Source: a virus. From it: a DNA stretch of 64,000 nucleotides. Made by a program: the position numbers and the translations under genes. The notes under the pieces are model-generated. The model did not search any database. It was not told the origin of the DNA and was given only the letters and a program-made list of their open reading frames with translations. The first letter of the stretch is position 1; every line of letters begins with the position of its first letter. The DNA lies in IMG/VR virus record IMGVR_UViG_3300028844_002501, positions 34,867 to 98,866 of that record; one strand, 5' to 3'. Shown piece after piece: positions 1 to 9,385 of the stretch.

Positions 1-85
1 CTAAGAACGTACCGTTGGGTGTTATCACATTAAGTGGTAACTGTATATAATTTAACAATGAGCCTTTTCTTTTATCGTATATCAT
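1..85 (-). CDS. Partial unknown protein, N-terminus only
   Basis: An open frame begins with ATG at 85 and runs off the left edge without a stop, giving 28 residues that start MIYDKRKGSLLNY. It starts 3 nt after the gp5 stop on the same strand, so it is probably co-translated with the baseplate genes. I do not recognise the family. A baseplate or tail role is suggested only by position. Confidence 0.55.
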   Translation of the reverse strand, partial: MIYDKRKGSLLNYIQLPLNVITPNGTFL

Positions 86-88
86 AAT

Positions 89-1372
89 TTATCCCATGTT
101 TTTCTTGCCATCTTCACTGGCATATGCTTTTGCGTAATCGCTTGTAGACAAATCTTTTGCATGTGGACGAATAAATGGTTCGTGGGTTGGCATCTCAGAA
201 ACTATTGTACCTTTCACTTCCGTATTCTCTGCATTTTGCATGTCTGGTTTTGAATCTACTTGAATTAGTTCTGATTCTGCCGCAATAGGACCATTCAAAT
301 GTAATAGTCCTCCAGTAGACACAACACAGTTTACACCAACTGATATATTCATTTGGGCTTCAGTTTGAATAAATTGAGTACCTTTGCTTCTTATATGCAA
401 TTCATTGTCTGAGTTGAGTTTTGTATTTCCAATACTATGTATATTGATATTTTCTGCGGCTTCTAAATTAATATTTTTGTCTGCACGAACATTGAAATCT
501 TTTTCAGTTCTCACATTCATAGAGCCTTTTGCATAGACCATGACTTCACCATTTGCACCTATTTCTATCCAGCCAGAACCATCACTATTCACTGCGTAAA
601 TAAAGTCATTACTGCCATCTAAAATAATACCAGAACCAGATGCTGTTGTAATTCTTATTTGTTCAGGATGAAGTGTACCATCATCAGCAACACTTCCATC
701 ATCCATTGATATTGCACAACCACTTGGAGTTTTAAATCCAGTAACTTTATTTTGTTGTGGAATAGGATATCCAGCATCTCGTGTTGGCGATGCAGTAGAT
801 GGTCCTCTTAGAGGGTCAGAATAAGTTCCTTGATTTGCTAATACTGTGTTTCTTACACTGTTATCTCTTTCGTTAACTGAAAGAACAGATGCATCTCCTC
901 TAGTCACTGGTGTATCTTTACTTGCATGAATATCTTTATATAGTCCTTCGCCTTGTCCGTCGCCTGTAACTTTCGCTTTGCCCGATGAACCACCACTAAC
1001 TACATCTGGAATCTCTTGTGCTACTGCAAACCAATAACCTTCTTTGCCGTTATCAGCAAAAGTGACAAGAATGGTTACACCCTCATCAACGGGTGCTCCA
1101 AAAAATCCATAACTACCGCCTGCTCCAGCGCCACCAAATGGACTAGCATATTCAAAGAAATATGGGTCAAATGGGTCGCCATTTAATGATGGAATATATG
1201 CGGCTAATCTACCTCTTCCCTGTGGGTCAATATATTTTTCACCAGTCTTTGGATTATTAAAAACAGTCTTTGCTTTGAATACTCCTCTTCCAACTGTCTT
1301 AGATATAGGAGAACCAATCGTTTTACGTTCTTTATTAATTGTATTTGCAAATGCGTTGCCTCTATTAAGCAT
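89..1372 (-). CDS. gp5: Baseplate central spike protein, gp5-like without lysozyme domain
   Basis: This 427-aa protein is the likely central spike at the tip of the tail tube. The N-terminal 120 residues look like the OB-fold region of gp5/VgrG proteins (GRGRLAAYIPS, then a segment rich in Gly and aromatics). Residues about 215-330 show the short-period repeats of a triple-stranded beta-helix (MNVRTEKDFNVRADKNINL). T4 gp5 carries a lysozyme domain between these parts. Here the linker (about 130-200) is Ser/Gly/Asp-rich, and I see no lysozyme-like catalytic Glu/Asp/Thr arrangement. It is the last complete gene of a minus-strand baseplate cluster probably transcribed from the late promoter at 6792. 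Confidence 0.8.
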   Translation of the reverse strand: MLNRGNAFANTINKERKTIGSPISKTVGRGVFKAKTVFNNPKTGEKYIDPQGRGRLAAYIPSLNGDPFDPYFFEYASPFGGAGAGGSYGFFGAPVDEGVTILVTFADNGKEGYWFAVAQEIPDVVSGGSSGKAKVTGDGQGEGLYKDIHASKDTPVTRGDASVLSVNERDNSVRNTVLANQGTYSDPLRGPSTASPTRDAGYPIPQQNKVTGFKTPSGCAISMDDGSVADDGTLHPEQIRITTASGSGIILDGSNDFIYAVNSDGSGWIEIGANGEVMVYAKGSMNVRTEKDFNVRADKNINLEAAENINIHSIGNTKLNSDNELHIRSKGTQFIQTEAQMNISVGVNCVVSTGGLLHLNGPIAAESELIQVDSKPDMQNAENTEVKGTIVSEMPTHEPFIRPHAKDLSTSDYAKAYASEDGKKNMG

Positions 1373-1382
1373 ATTATTCTCC

Positions 1383-4300
1383 TTATGGCGTTGTTGCGTC
1401 TATATAAAATTTATCGGCAGTAATAGTTATCTCAAGTGCGCCACTAGTTGTGTTTAGTTTGCCGTCTACGTTTTGACTTTTTTGACCAGATTTAATATCT
1501 GGAAATAAATCTGCAATTTTTCCTTTTATAGCATCGTAGTCTCCTAGATACATTGGGTTCATATCATTATATGTCATTGTATATACACCAAAGAAGTTAC
1601 TAGGGTCACTAATCGTCTGTGATACTCCATTTGCATCTGTGTATATTATTGGTGCTATATTATTATAATCTATAACCGTGTGCTTGATTCCATCATCATC
1701 TTCTACCTCAACTTTAGGTCCATTTTCCCAATCTACCACTGATTTATAAATTTTTCGTGCTTCATCATATTGTGCAACTTTATCCGGATTAGCCATTGCA
1801 TATTCAAAACCTACACCAGCACCGTCAAGTTTGTCTCTTAAACTTCCAGGTAATATAATATCACGGGTGTTTGTTGCTGTTTTTACTAGTATGGGCACTT
1901 CTTCGGTGTCTATCGGTACGACTGGATTTTTTATTTGTATAACCTCATTATTTACAACTGCTACACTTGTAAGTTTTTCTCCTGGTAACGAAAGTTCATT
2001 TATTGCTGTTTCGGTTTCAACCCTTTCTAGTTCTCTTTTATGTGCTTCTCTTAATACACCATCAAAGTAATAACCGTCAAGATTCGTATTTAATTCTGTA
2101 GATTCAGTAGATAGTTCCTTTAATTTTGTTTCAGTTTTTTTAACATTTACAGATGTTGTAATATCTCCTCTATGTCCGGTTTGTGTATTTTCATTTATAC
2201 TGTTAATTGCTCCCGCGGCAGCCTCAACTGTTTTATAGTCTTCTACTGAAAGAGAATCTAGTATTACTGACTGTCTGATTTTCGCCGCCGCTCTGAAATT
2301 CATTGCTTTTCTCACATCATCTGATACTACAATTTCTTCTTTTTTAATATTTTCATCTATCGCTTTAACTGTGCTGTCATACCAAGCCTCTTCTCTAGCC
2401 AAATCTTCTGCTGATAGATTCTCACCTGTTAGTATATTGTTTATTTGTTCACCTAACATATTCACATCACTTGTTTCTGAAATTGTCAATGTATCTGGTT
2501 CAATCTTTTTAATTTCAAGTCTTCTTGTCGTAGGATTAAATACCTTTTCTTCAGTGACAACGGCATCGACATTTTCTTCAAACCAATGAGTGTTCTTCCA
2601 GTCATTATTAGCATTTGGATAATATATTTGGTCTCTATACAATTTTTCGTCCCATGTATAAGTTGGAAGATTAATTATTGTATCGGGAATTCCTGCGTTA
2701 AAAAGTGCATCTGTGTTAGAGCCATCTAGTATTTGATTGTCTGCATTTTTAAATGTAGATTCTCCGTATGTTCCATTATTCACTTCTTGTATAATGATTG
2801 TTGGTGTTCTTTCTCCTGTCGCATCTACAACTATTTCTTGTATATCATCAGGGTCATGTCCAGTGATAGATAGTTCGCCACCTACAGCAATTTGATATGC
2901 CGCTACTTCTTGTGGTGATAAGATAAAATCTGCATTTGTAGATGGGTCTGCAATAATATCATTGAAGTATGTGTTTACTGCTGTTATGGTTGCCGGTTTT
3001 CCTTTATCATCTAATGTAAGACCAAGGTGACCAAGTAATGCTTTTTCTTGGTCAACCACTGCTTTACAACTATCAGGAGAGCCCTCTTTACATGCGATAC
3101 GCAAATCTTTTGTATCTTCCAACCAGAATAACGCCTGATTTCTTCTAGCCACATTATCCAGAAATGGAGCGGCATGTTGTCCTAAAACACCTGTTAGATT
3201 ATTAGGATTTACAGAAAGCACGTCATTCCAATCATCATTGATTGTTTCTGCATCATCGATAGTCCATTTCATTTTTTCATCAAGTGTTTTGTTGAATACT
3301 CTTCCTATCCAAGAACGTGTGTCTTCTGGCTTAACGGGGATAGGGCGTGGTTCGATTACATCTAACCCAGGCGGAAGTTCTGATAAGTCTGGATTAGTCG
3401 CAGTAGGTTCATCCAATAAGGTTAAGTTTTCTAAATCTCCTACAACTCCAGTTTCTGGATTAAGATATTCTGCTTCTGTCTTCTTTATCATACTCAATGT
3501 TTGAGTGAAAATACCATTTTGAAAATTACTAGTAATAGTTCTTACTAAGTACAGACTTGTTATAAGATTTCTAGTAATAACATTTTCATATGCATCTACT
3601 CCGTCTGCTACATTTGATATTAAAACAAGTCCATTTCCACCATTTATAGTAGTCATTGCATTTAGTCCTGGTCGACCACCTGTGATTCCAAACTCTTTTA
3701 GTTTCATTTGTGGTGGCATATAACCTTCTAACCAATAGGGGTCTCCCTTGATAGTCATATTTGCTCGAACCATACTTATATTAAACTGTTTTGATTCATA
3801 ATATTTCTCTCTTGCAAGATACAAGTGTTCTGGATCCGTTGGCTTGATTGTGTATAATTCTTCGTCACCTAATGTTCTCACTAGTCTTTTAAACACAATA
3901 GGATTATTTGCCTGTGCTTTTAACATAATTTCAAATTGTTCATTTGACATTCTGCTTACAATATCATTATCCAAGTCTTCTATTAGTATAATTCTATTAG
4001 CATTACTAATTGCATTAACATCTGTGTTGCCTTTAAAGATTATATCGTCATATACGTTTTGATTAGCCTTCCACTGATGATTAAAGGCACTACTTACCTT
4101 ATCAGCAAGGGCATCTTGTATAAGATTATCTCTATTTTCTTGTGACAATCTCGCTTGATTCGTATTAAGTTGATTAGAATCACGGGCTATTTCTATACCC
4201 TTTTCAAGTTTTGATATATTTTCTATCATATGAGAATAGTTTAATTCTTTAGAAATATCAGAGGTAAAGTTACCATCTGGTCCAGCCTCGCCAGTTGCCA

Positions 4301-5855
4301 CCATCAACTCTACTAAAGTTCTTCCAGCATACATATCAGCAACATCATTCGGTGTGGATCCACCATCACGTGCAACTAAAGCCTGTATGATTTCTGCTTT
4401 ATAACCATCTTGTGTTTTTAATTTCTTGTTTCTTAAGTTTGTTAGTTGGTCTTGGGATTCATCTTTAAGTTTTAATAGTTCTTGGAGATTTGCTTCTTCT
4501 TCATCGATAATTTTTTTGTATTCATCTAAGATTATACTGCCTTCTTGTCCGTCTGGTAACAGAAAATTTTCAAATGCATAATAATCAGATGGCACACTAT
4601 ATGTTTTGGCAAGGTCAGCATCTAATGAAACATTAAAATCTATCACTTGGTCGTTCTTTCCAGTAAATTGGTAATCATACTTTTTGCCCACATGTAGGTC
4701 ATCAAAATACTCTTGTATCACCGCTCTAACATTTTTTATCTTATTAACTTGGTCTAATCCATTTTGAACAATTGGTTCTTTCTCCCAATGAAAATGATAC
4801 TCAATATCGTATGCGTCTGTTCCTTTTATCGGATTATATCCATTTTCTTTTGTGACAATCCATGGAGTAATTTTAAATAATTTACTCCAACTCTCAGATG
4901 ATTTTGTTAATTCTTCTTTAATAATTTTTGAGTTAAAACATATTTCTAATAAAATTGAATATATGTCTTTGCCGGGCAATACCTGCCCTATATTTTTGCC
5001 GGTGTTTGTAGTTGTTCCTGTTTCCATATTTTGAGAACCATGGGCAATATCTCCATCGATTGATGAACCCGAGGCGAAATCTTTAAACTCATCTGAAAAC
5101 GAAACTGAATAAGTATGTTGAAGTCTTTCTGGTAAAGTTGGATGTGCCTTCTTAACAGATTCATTCAATCTATCTACAAAGTGTTCTACAGTTTCTTGTA
5201 ATGTCGGTCTTATTTCATATGAGAAATTATCTTCAGTCATACTAACGTCTAAGTCCATCACTGTTTTATCTGGAGGAATAATACCTTCAATTACTGTAGA
5301 TGTTCCTCTTGCATCGGTTGATGTAGATAGTCCAGTATATTGTGAAATAACAAAGGGTATAACTTTTGTTGAGTTTTCTATTTGAAATTCTTTTCCAGAT
5401 TCATCATAGCCAACAAAATTAATTTTAATATAAAATGTTGTTTGTGGTATTGAATAGAATCCAGATAAAGCGATTGCATTATGTAAATTATCAACTAGAC
5501 TAGTTTCGCCAACCTGTGTAATACTAAAACTTAAAGATACCGCGGTGCCTGCTATTTTGCTATTTGTCGCATTACCGGCATGTATTGATTCTATAGATAA
5601 GTCTGTTATGTTAAATTCTGTTGAGGCACCAGTCTTTGCTATAGTGATATAATTATCATCTACCGACGGCCATTCGTTATTAGAAATGCCTTCAATATTA
5701 AAGCCTTCGAATTGTTGAAATCTTCTATCAGTTTCACGGTCAACTACAATCCACTCTAGGTTGTAAGTAAATGACGTATATTGGTCTAAAGGATTTGAGA
5801 TAAATTCTGTGGCATCTACGATATCTTGCAGAGTACTCGCTTTTGTATTATCCAT
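1383..5855 (-). CDS. Very large baseplate hub/structural protein
   Basis: A 1490-aa protein between gp5 and gp53, in the position where marine T4-like phages carry one large baseplate structural protein. The first 300 residues are beta-rich (LEWIVVDRETDRRFQQFEGF) and could correspond to a gp27/gpD-type hub domain that seats the gp5 spike; that match rests on position. A charged helical, probably coiled-coil stretch lies around residues 445-600 (IIDEEEANLQELLKLKDESQ), and a proline-rich hinge around 810-830 (LPPGLDVIEPRPIPVKP). No enzymatic motif was found. It is far larger than T4 gp27 (391 aa), so it may combine several hub functions. Confidence 0.7.
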   Translation of the reverse strand: MDNTKASTLQDIVDATEFISNPLDQYTSFTYNLEWIVVDRETDRRFQQFEGFNIEGISNNEWPSVDDNYITIAKTGASTEFNITDLSIESIHAGNATNSKIAGTAVSLSFSITQVGETSLVDNLHNAIALSGFYSIPQTTFYIKINFVGYDESGKEFQIENSTKVIPFVISQYTGLSTSTDARGTSTVIEGIIPPDKTVMDLDVSMTEDNFSYEIRPTLQETVEHFVDRLNESVKKAHPTLPERLQHTYSVSFSDEFKDFASGSSIDGDIAHGSQNMETGTTTNTGKNIGQVLPGKDIYSILLEICFNSKIIKEELTKSSESWSKLFKITPWIVTKENGYNPIKGTDAYDIEYHFHWEKEPIVQNGLDQVNKIKNVRAVIQEYFDDLHVGKKYDYQFTGKNDQVIDFNVSLDADLAKTYSVPSDYYAFENFLLPDGQEGSIILDEYKKIIDEEEANLQELLKLKDESQDQLTNLRNKKLKTQDGYKAEIIQALVARDGGSTPNDVADMYAGRTLVELMVATGEAGPDGNFTSDISKELNYSHMIENISKLEKGIEIARDSNQLNTNQARLSQENRDNLIQDALADKVSSAFNHQWKANQNVYDDIIFKGNTDVNAISNANRIILIEDLDNDIVSRMSNEQFEIMLKAQANNPIVFKRLVRTLGDEELYTIKPTDPEHLYLAREKYYESKQFNISMVRANMTIKGDPYWLEGYMPPQMKLKEFGITGGRPGLNAMTTINGGNGLVLISNVADGVDAYENVITRNLITSLYLVRTITSNFQNGIFTQTLSMIKKTEAEYLNPETGVVGDLENLTLLDEPTATNPDLSELPPGLDVIEPRPIPVKPEDTRSWIGRVFNKTLDEKMKWTIDDAETINDDWNDVLSVNPNNLTGVLGQHAAPFLDNVARRNQALFWLEDTKDLRIACKEGSPDSCKAVVDQEKALLGHLGLTLDDKGKPATITAVNTYFNDIIADPSTNADFILSPQEVAAYQIAVGGELSITGHDPDDIQEIVVDATGERTPTIIIQEVNNGTYGESTFKNADNQILDGSNTDALFNAGIPDTIINLPTYTWDEKLYRDQIYYPNANNDWKNTHWFEENVDAVVTEEKVFNPTTRRLEIKKIEPDTLTISETSDVNMLGEQINNILTGENLSAEDLAREEAWYDSTVKAIDENIKKEEIVVSDDVRKAMNFRAAAKIRQSVILDSLSVEDYKTVEAAAGAINSINENTQTGHRGDITTSVNVKKTETKLKELSTESTELNTNLDGYYFDGVLREAHKRELERVETETAINELSLPGEKLTSVAVVNNEVIQIKNPVVPIDTEEVPILVKTATNTRDIILPGSLRDKLDGAGVGFEYAMANPDKVAQYDEARKIYKSVVDWENGPKVEVEDDDGIKHTVIDYNNIAPIIYTDANGVSQTISDPSNFFGVYTMTYNDMNPMYLGDYDAIKGKIADLFPDIKSGQKSQNVDGKLNTTSGALEITITADKFYIDATTP

Positions 5856-5858
5856 TGT

Positions 5859-6149
5859 TTATACCATTCTATTAATATTTTCAAGACTCGGAAGTTTAAT
5901 AACTTTTCCAGCAGAAAAGTCTCTAATTGGGTCAGCCATAATATCAGGATTTCTATGTGCGAATATCCACCAATACTTAGAACTGCCATACATATTGTAA
6001 CTACAAAGGTCTGGTCTTTCATCGAATTCTTGTGGTATCGTATAATCCTCATCATACGGGTCTTTGAATATAAATCTCTTTTTCATTATATCTAAGACTG
6101 TATCTTTGATAATCGTAGTTCTATTCCATGGTGAAGTTTTCTTATACAT
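5859..6149 (-). CDS. gp53: Baseplate wedge protein gp53-like
   Basis: This 96-aa protein matches the small gp53 baseplate wedge family of T4-like phages. The recognisable core is ERPDLCSYNMYGSSKYWWIFAH followed by NPDIMADPIRDFSAGKVIKLP, a Trp-rich segment and a DP-(I/L)-xDF motif. T4 gp53 is about twice as long; marine phage versions are shorter. The start overlaps the end of the upstream tube-cap gene by 8 nt (6142-6149), consistent with translational coupling. Confidence 0.75.
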   Translation of the reverse strand: MYKKTSPWNRTTIIKDTVLDIMKKRFIFKDPYDEDYTIPQEFDERPDLCSYNMYGSSKYWWIFAHRNPDIMADPIRDFSAGKVIKLPSLENINRMV

Positions 6150-6756
6150 AGCCTTTGTCCTTTAAGTTTCCCTTAAGATATTCTTTAACACTAAAATTAT
6201 CTCTAACATCTTTTGGAGAATATGTAGTAGATAATGACAATACAAAGTTGTTTGTCACTGGCACTCGAATAGGGTCACCATCAATATTTGCCTCAACGTA
6301 GTCTATATCTGAATCTAAATTCCAAGTAAAGTCTCGAATCACACATGGAACATTCTTATATAGATTGTAAGAACTAAATCTTAAAATTGGAGGTGGCATT
6401 CCAGGTTTATCATCTGATGCCCATGACATTTTCATTGTACTTCTAATCCACAATGCCGCTTTATATACATATTCTGCTTCTTCAGTACTTCTTACAATCA
6501 TTGGGGCTGTAATATTAAGTTCCATATTTGTATGACTATCAAATGCACGTTGTTGGAAATTAGTATGCGATAAGTCATACTGATTATAGTTTGTACTTTG
6601 AATCACTGAAATCGTAGGAGTAAACGGAAAGTTTAATCTTGTCGATGTAGAATCAGCATATCCTGTTCTCTGGTGGTTTCGATTCAAAATATTATCAAAT
6701 CGACCACTAGGGTCTTCTAAGAACACTGGTTGTTTTGTATAATATGGGGTTGCCAT
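6142..6756 (-). CDS. gp48: Baseplate tail-tube cap protein, gp48/gp54-type
   Basis: A 204-aa protein at the head of the minus-strand baseplate operon. The C-terminal half (PCVIRDFTWNLDSDIDYVE, then FVLSLSTTYSPKDVRDNFS) has the pattern of tail-tube cap proteins gp48 and gp54, which close the hub and start tube polymerisation. It is shorter than T4 gp48 (364 aa). The start has a good ribosome site (AGGAG, 7 nt before ATG) and a late-promoter box 27 nt upstream. The choice of gp48 over gp54 rests on proximity to gp53; another gp54 candidate sits beside gp19 at 55780. Confidence 0.6.
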   Translation of the reverse strand: MATPYYTKQPVFLEDPSGRFDNILNRNHQRTGYADSTSTRLNFPFTPTISVIQSTNYNQYDLSHTNFQQRAFDSHTNMELNITAPMIVRSTEEAEYVYKAALWIRSTMKMSWASDDKPGMPPPILRFSSYNLYKNVPCVIRDFTWNLDSDIDYVEANIDGDPIRVPVTNNFVLSLSTTYSPKDVRDNFSVKEYLKGNLKDKGYV

Positions 6757-6782
6757 AACATTACTCCTAAATCATTATAACA

Positions 6783-6792
6783 GTATTTATCG
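6783..6792 (-). promoter_or_regulatory. Late promoter for the gp48-gp53-hub-gp5 operon
   Basis: Minus-strand CGATAAATAC, one base off the T4 late consensus TATAAATA, 27 nt upstream of the gp48 ATG. No other promoter is visible in the 6.7 kb cluster. Confidence 0.75.
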
Positions 6793-6830
6793 TTGTATTA
6801 TGTGCGTATATTACGCCAGATATACAATTT

Positions 6831-6844
6831 TGCTATATATAGCA
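6831..6844. promoter_or_regulatory. Perfect 14-bp palindrome between divergent promoters
   Basis: TGCTATATATAGCA is a perfect palindrome between the late promoter of the baseplate operon and the -35 box of the gp55 promoter, ending 9 bp before that -35. Position and symmetry suit a dimeric regulator site. No regulator is identified. Confidence 0.35.
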
Positions 6845-6853
6845 TTATACCAC

Positions 6854-6883
6854 TTGACAAGTGCAACTTTTATGTGTTATAAT
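6854..6883 (+). promoter_or_regulatory. Sigma70-type extended -10 promoter of gp55
   Basis: TTGACA (6854-6859), 18-bp spacer, TGTTATAAT containing an extended -10 TGn and perfect TATAAT (6878-6883). It lies 25 nt before the gp55 ATG. Host-polymerase control makes sense for a gene that must be made before late transcription. Confidence 0.85.
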
Positions 6884-6908
6884 AGGTCTAACATTAGGAG
6901 AATAGACT

Positions 6909-7778
6909 ATGGCAAGACGACAAAACTACTTAAATAACAAGGATATGTTGAAACAGATACATATTTCTAAGTCAAACTATTGTTGGTTTGAAGACAGAGA
7001 TATGCACCATCAACATGACATTATTCTTTATGAAACTAAAGAAATTGCAGATGCAGTAGAACAGGCAAGACAAAACAAAGCAAAACGCCTACAAAAATTG
7101 GCGTGGGATGCTAACACAGATAAAAAGAAAAAACAAGTTGATTTTGAGGTCGACCCGACTTCTTTCACCGAAGACGAGATTGTCTTTCGTGTGATGACAT
7201 TTGAACATATTCCAGATGAACCTGGACGCAAAGCCAATCCTAAAACTGTTGCTGACCATAAAGTAAAATTGCCATTTCCTTCATTCAAGCACTATACATA
7301 TGTAGACGGAAAAATCAACGAAGTCGGTATTTCACACTTCAACAAAAATAAAGAATTTGATTTGAGTGCTGGTAAGATTACTGCTATTTTGGCGACAATG
7401 TATATTAAGTTAGTAGAACGCTATTCTCAAAGGTCTAACTGGCGTGGATATACATATATTGACGAAATGCGTGGACAAGCATTACTACAATTAGCACAGA
7501 TTGGATTACAATTTAACGAAGACAAGAGTGATAATCCCTTTGCTTACTACACAACAGTAGTAAACAATTCATTCACTCGTGTTCTCAACATAGAAAAGAA
7601 AAATCAAGGCATACGTGATGACTTGCTCGAAAAAGCAGGACAGGCGCCAAGTTGGACAAGACAACTGGCACACGAAATGAAATCTCAGGAGCGTTGGCAG
7701 AAAGTCGTAAAAACAAAAATTACAGACGATGCTATTCCAACAGAAACCATTAAAGAGATTTATGCCGACAATGACTAA
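6909..7778 (+). CDS. gp55: Late-transcription sigma factor gp55
   Basis: A 289-aa protein matching the T4 gp55 family, the small sigma-like factor that directs host RNA polymerase to TATAAATA late promoters. The core at residues about 175-245 contains YSQRSNWRGYTYIDEMRG, LLQLAQIGLQFNEDKSDNPF and YYTTVVNNSFTRVLNIEKK, equivalent to sigma region 2. T4 gp55 is 185 aa; this one has an N-terminal extension of about 100 residues containing a Lys-rich helical stretch. It is expressed from its own sigma70-type promoter with AGGAG 8 nt before ATG. Its presence fits the many GATAAATAC boxes in this window. It overlaps gp47 by 8 nt. Confidence 0.93.
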   Translation: MARRQNYLNNKDMLKQIHISKSNYCWFEDRDMHHQHDIILYETKEIADAVEQARQNKAKRLQKLAWDANTDKKKKQVDFEVDPTSFTEDEIVFRVMTFEHIPDEPGRKANPKTVADHKVKLPFPSFKHYTYVDGKINEVGISHFNKNKEFDLSAGKITAILATMYIKLVERYSQRSNWRGYTYIDEMRGQALLQLAQIGLQFNEDKSDNPFAYYTTVVNNSFTRVLNIEKKNQGIRDDLLEKAGQAPSWTRQLAHEMKSQERWQKVVKTKITDDAIPTETIKEIYADND

Positions 7779-8790
7779 TAATTTATTCAAAAAAGCCGCT
7801 TGTTTTACAGATATCCATTGGGGTCTAAAGAACAATGCAAAACAACACAACGAAGATTGTTTAGATTTCGTTGATTGGTTTATCGAGGACGCAAAGAAAA
7901 GAGATTGCGAAACTTGTATATTCTTAGGCGACTGGCATCATAACAGGTCAAGTCTAAACATATCAACAATGAAATACAGCCTTGCTGGTCTACGTAGACT
8001 AAGTGCGGCATTTGAAAAAGTTTATGTTATTCTAGGTAACCACGATTTATTCTACCGTGAAACACGTGATGTAAACTCAATGGAATTCATTGATGATTTG
8101 CCTAACATTGTATTAGTACGAGATACACTCATTGAAGGTGATGTCGGTATTGTGCCATGGTTAGTCGGTGATGAATGGAAGAAGATTCCTAAGATAAAGA
8201 CAAAATACATCTTTAGTCATTTAGAGTTGCCAACATTTAAACTCAATGCAATGATTGAAATGCCTGACCACGGTGGTCTTAAAGGCAGTATGTTTAAGAA
8301 CCAAGATTATGTATTCACTGGACACTTTCATCAACGTCAGATAAAAGACAATGTAATTTATATTGGTAATGCGTTCCCTCATAACTTCTCAGACAATTGG
8401 GATGACGATAGAGGTTGGATGTACTTAGAGTGGGATAAAGAACCAGAGTTCTTCACTTGGCAAGATGCACCAAAGTACAGAACAATTGCATTATCAAAAC
8501 TATTAGATGACCCAGATAAGTTTCTACTGCCAAAAACAACAGTAAAGATAACACTAGATATCGATATTTCTTATGAAGAAGCAAATTTTATTAAGGATAC
8601 ATTTGTAGAAACATACAAATTACGTGATGTAACTCTAGTACCAGTTAAATCTAATGAACATGAAAACGATACTGGCGCCGAAATACACTTTGAAACTATA
8701 GATGAGATTGTAGTATCACAGTTAGCATCATTAGATAATAACGGCAGTTTTGACAAAAATGTACTTATAGAAATTTATAATAACTTATGA
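7771..8790 (+). CDS. gp47: Recombination nuclease gp47 (SbcD/Mre11-like)
   Basis: Catalytic subunit of the phage gp46-gp47 recombination nuclease, a Mre11/SbcD-type Mn-dependent phosphoesterase. Metallophosphoesterase motifs appear in order: DIHWG at residues 14-18, GDWHH, GNHD, then HLELP and GHFHQ. The start at 7771 (MTNNLF) overlaps the gp55 stop in ATGACTAA; an in-frame ATG at 7762 is an alternative with GAGA 4 nt before it. The gene ends in a 4-nt ATGA overlap with the next gene, a dehydrogenase that separates it from gp46. Confidence 0.93.
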   Translation: MTNNLFKKAACFTDIHWGLKNNAKQHNEDCLDFVDWFIEDAKKRDCETCIFLGDWHHNRSSLNISTMKYSLAGLRRLSAAFEKVYVILGNHDLFYRETRDVNSMEFIDDLPNIVLVRDTLIEGDVGIVPWLVGDEWKKIPKIKTKYIFSHLELPTFKLNAMIEMPDHGGLKGSMFKNQDYVFTGHFHQRQIKDNVIYIGNAFPHNFSDNWDDDRGWMYLEWDKEPEFFTWQDAPKYRTIALSKLLDDPDKFLLPKTTVKITLDIDISYEEANFIKDTFVETYKLRDVTLVPVKSNEHENDTGAEIHFETIDEIVVSQLASLDNNGSFDKNVLIEIYNNL

Positions 8791-9383
8791 AGAAAATACT
8801 AATAACTGGAAGTCGTAAGTATGGCTTATGTGAGGCTATTTGTAATCTATTCGATACAATACCTGATATAGAATACGAAACTGCAAGTAGAAGCAATGGT
8901 TATCATTTAGATACAAACGATGGACAGAAAAAATTGGCAGAGAAATACATTGAAGGTGACTTTGATGTCTTTATTAATAATTCTGCAATATGGAAGTTTC
9001 AACAAGTTATAGTTGTCGAGGCAGTATATAATGCTATGGAAGAAGCAAACAGAGATGGACACATTATAAACATTGGTTCAACTGCTGATACTGGAGTTAA
9101 AGGCAGAACTTGGAGATATCCAACAGAAAAGAAAGCACTCAAGGCTTACAATAGAGACTTAACTTATAAAGCAATGGGTGGCAGTAATATCAAAACAACA
9201 CTAATTTCACCAGGAAGTTTAACAACAACAAGTGTAATGAAGAAACATCCTGATAGAAAACTGATTGATGTCGAATATATAGCAGAGTTAGTCGTATGGA
9301 CAATCAATCAACCAGAGTACATTAATGTCAACGAGTTATCGATTGACCCTATACAATTAGGAACTTACGCAAGAGAGGTATAA
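8787..9383 (+). CDS. Short-chain dehydrogenase/reductase (SDR)
   Basis: A 198-aa Rossmann-fold oxidoreductase. SDR landmarks are present in order: cofactor loop TGSRKYGLCEAI at residues 7-18, NNSA at 64-67 (family NNAG), Ser98 in INIGS, Tyr111-x3-Lys115 (YPTEK) and the PG turn in ISPGS at 141-143. All expected catalytic residues are therefore visible, and the protein is near the short end of the family's size. The substrate is unknown. It overlaps gp47 by 4 nt and precedes gp46 by 2 nt, so it is translated within the recombination operon. Confidence 0.85.
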   Translation: MKKILITGSRKYGLCEAICNLFDTIPDIEYETASRSNGYHLDTNDGQKKLAEKYIEGDFDVFINNSAIWKFQQVIVVEAVYNAMEEANRDGHIINIGSTADTGVKGRTWRYPTEKKALKAYNRDLTYKAMGGSNIKTTLISPGSLTTTSVMKKHPDRKLIDVEYIAELVVWTINQPEYINVNELSIDPIQLGTYAREV

Positions 9384-9385
9384 GT

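Noticed and set aside
7729-7771. An earlier gp47 start at 7729 giving MLFQQK...
   Set aside because: It would overlap gp55 by 50 nt and has no ribosome site; the Mre11 fold begins just after the ATG at 7771.
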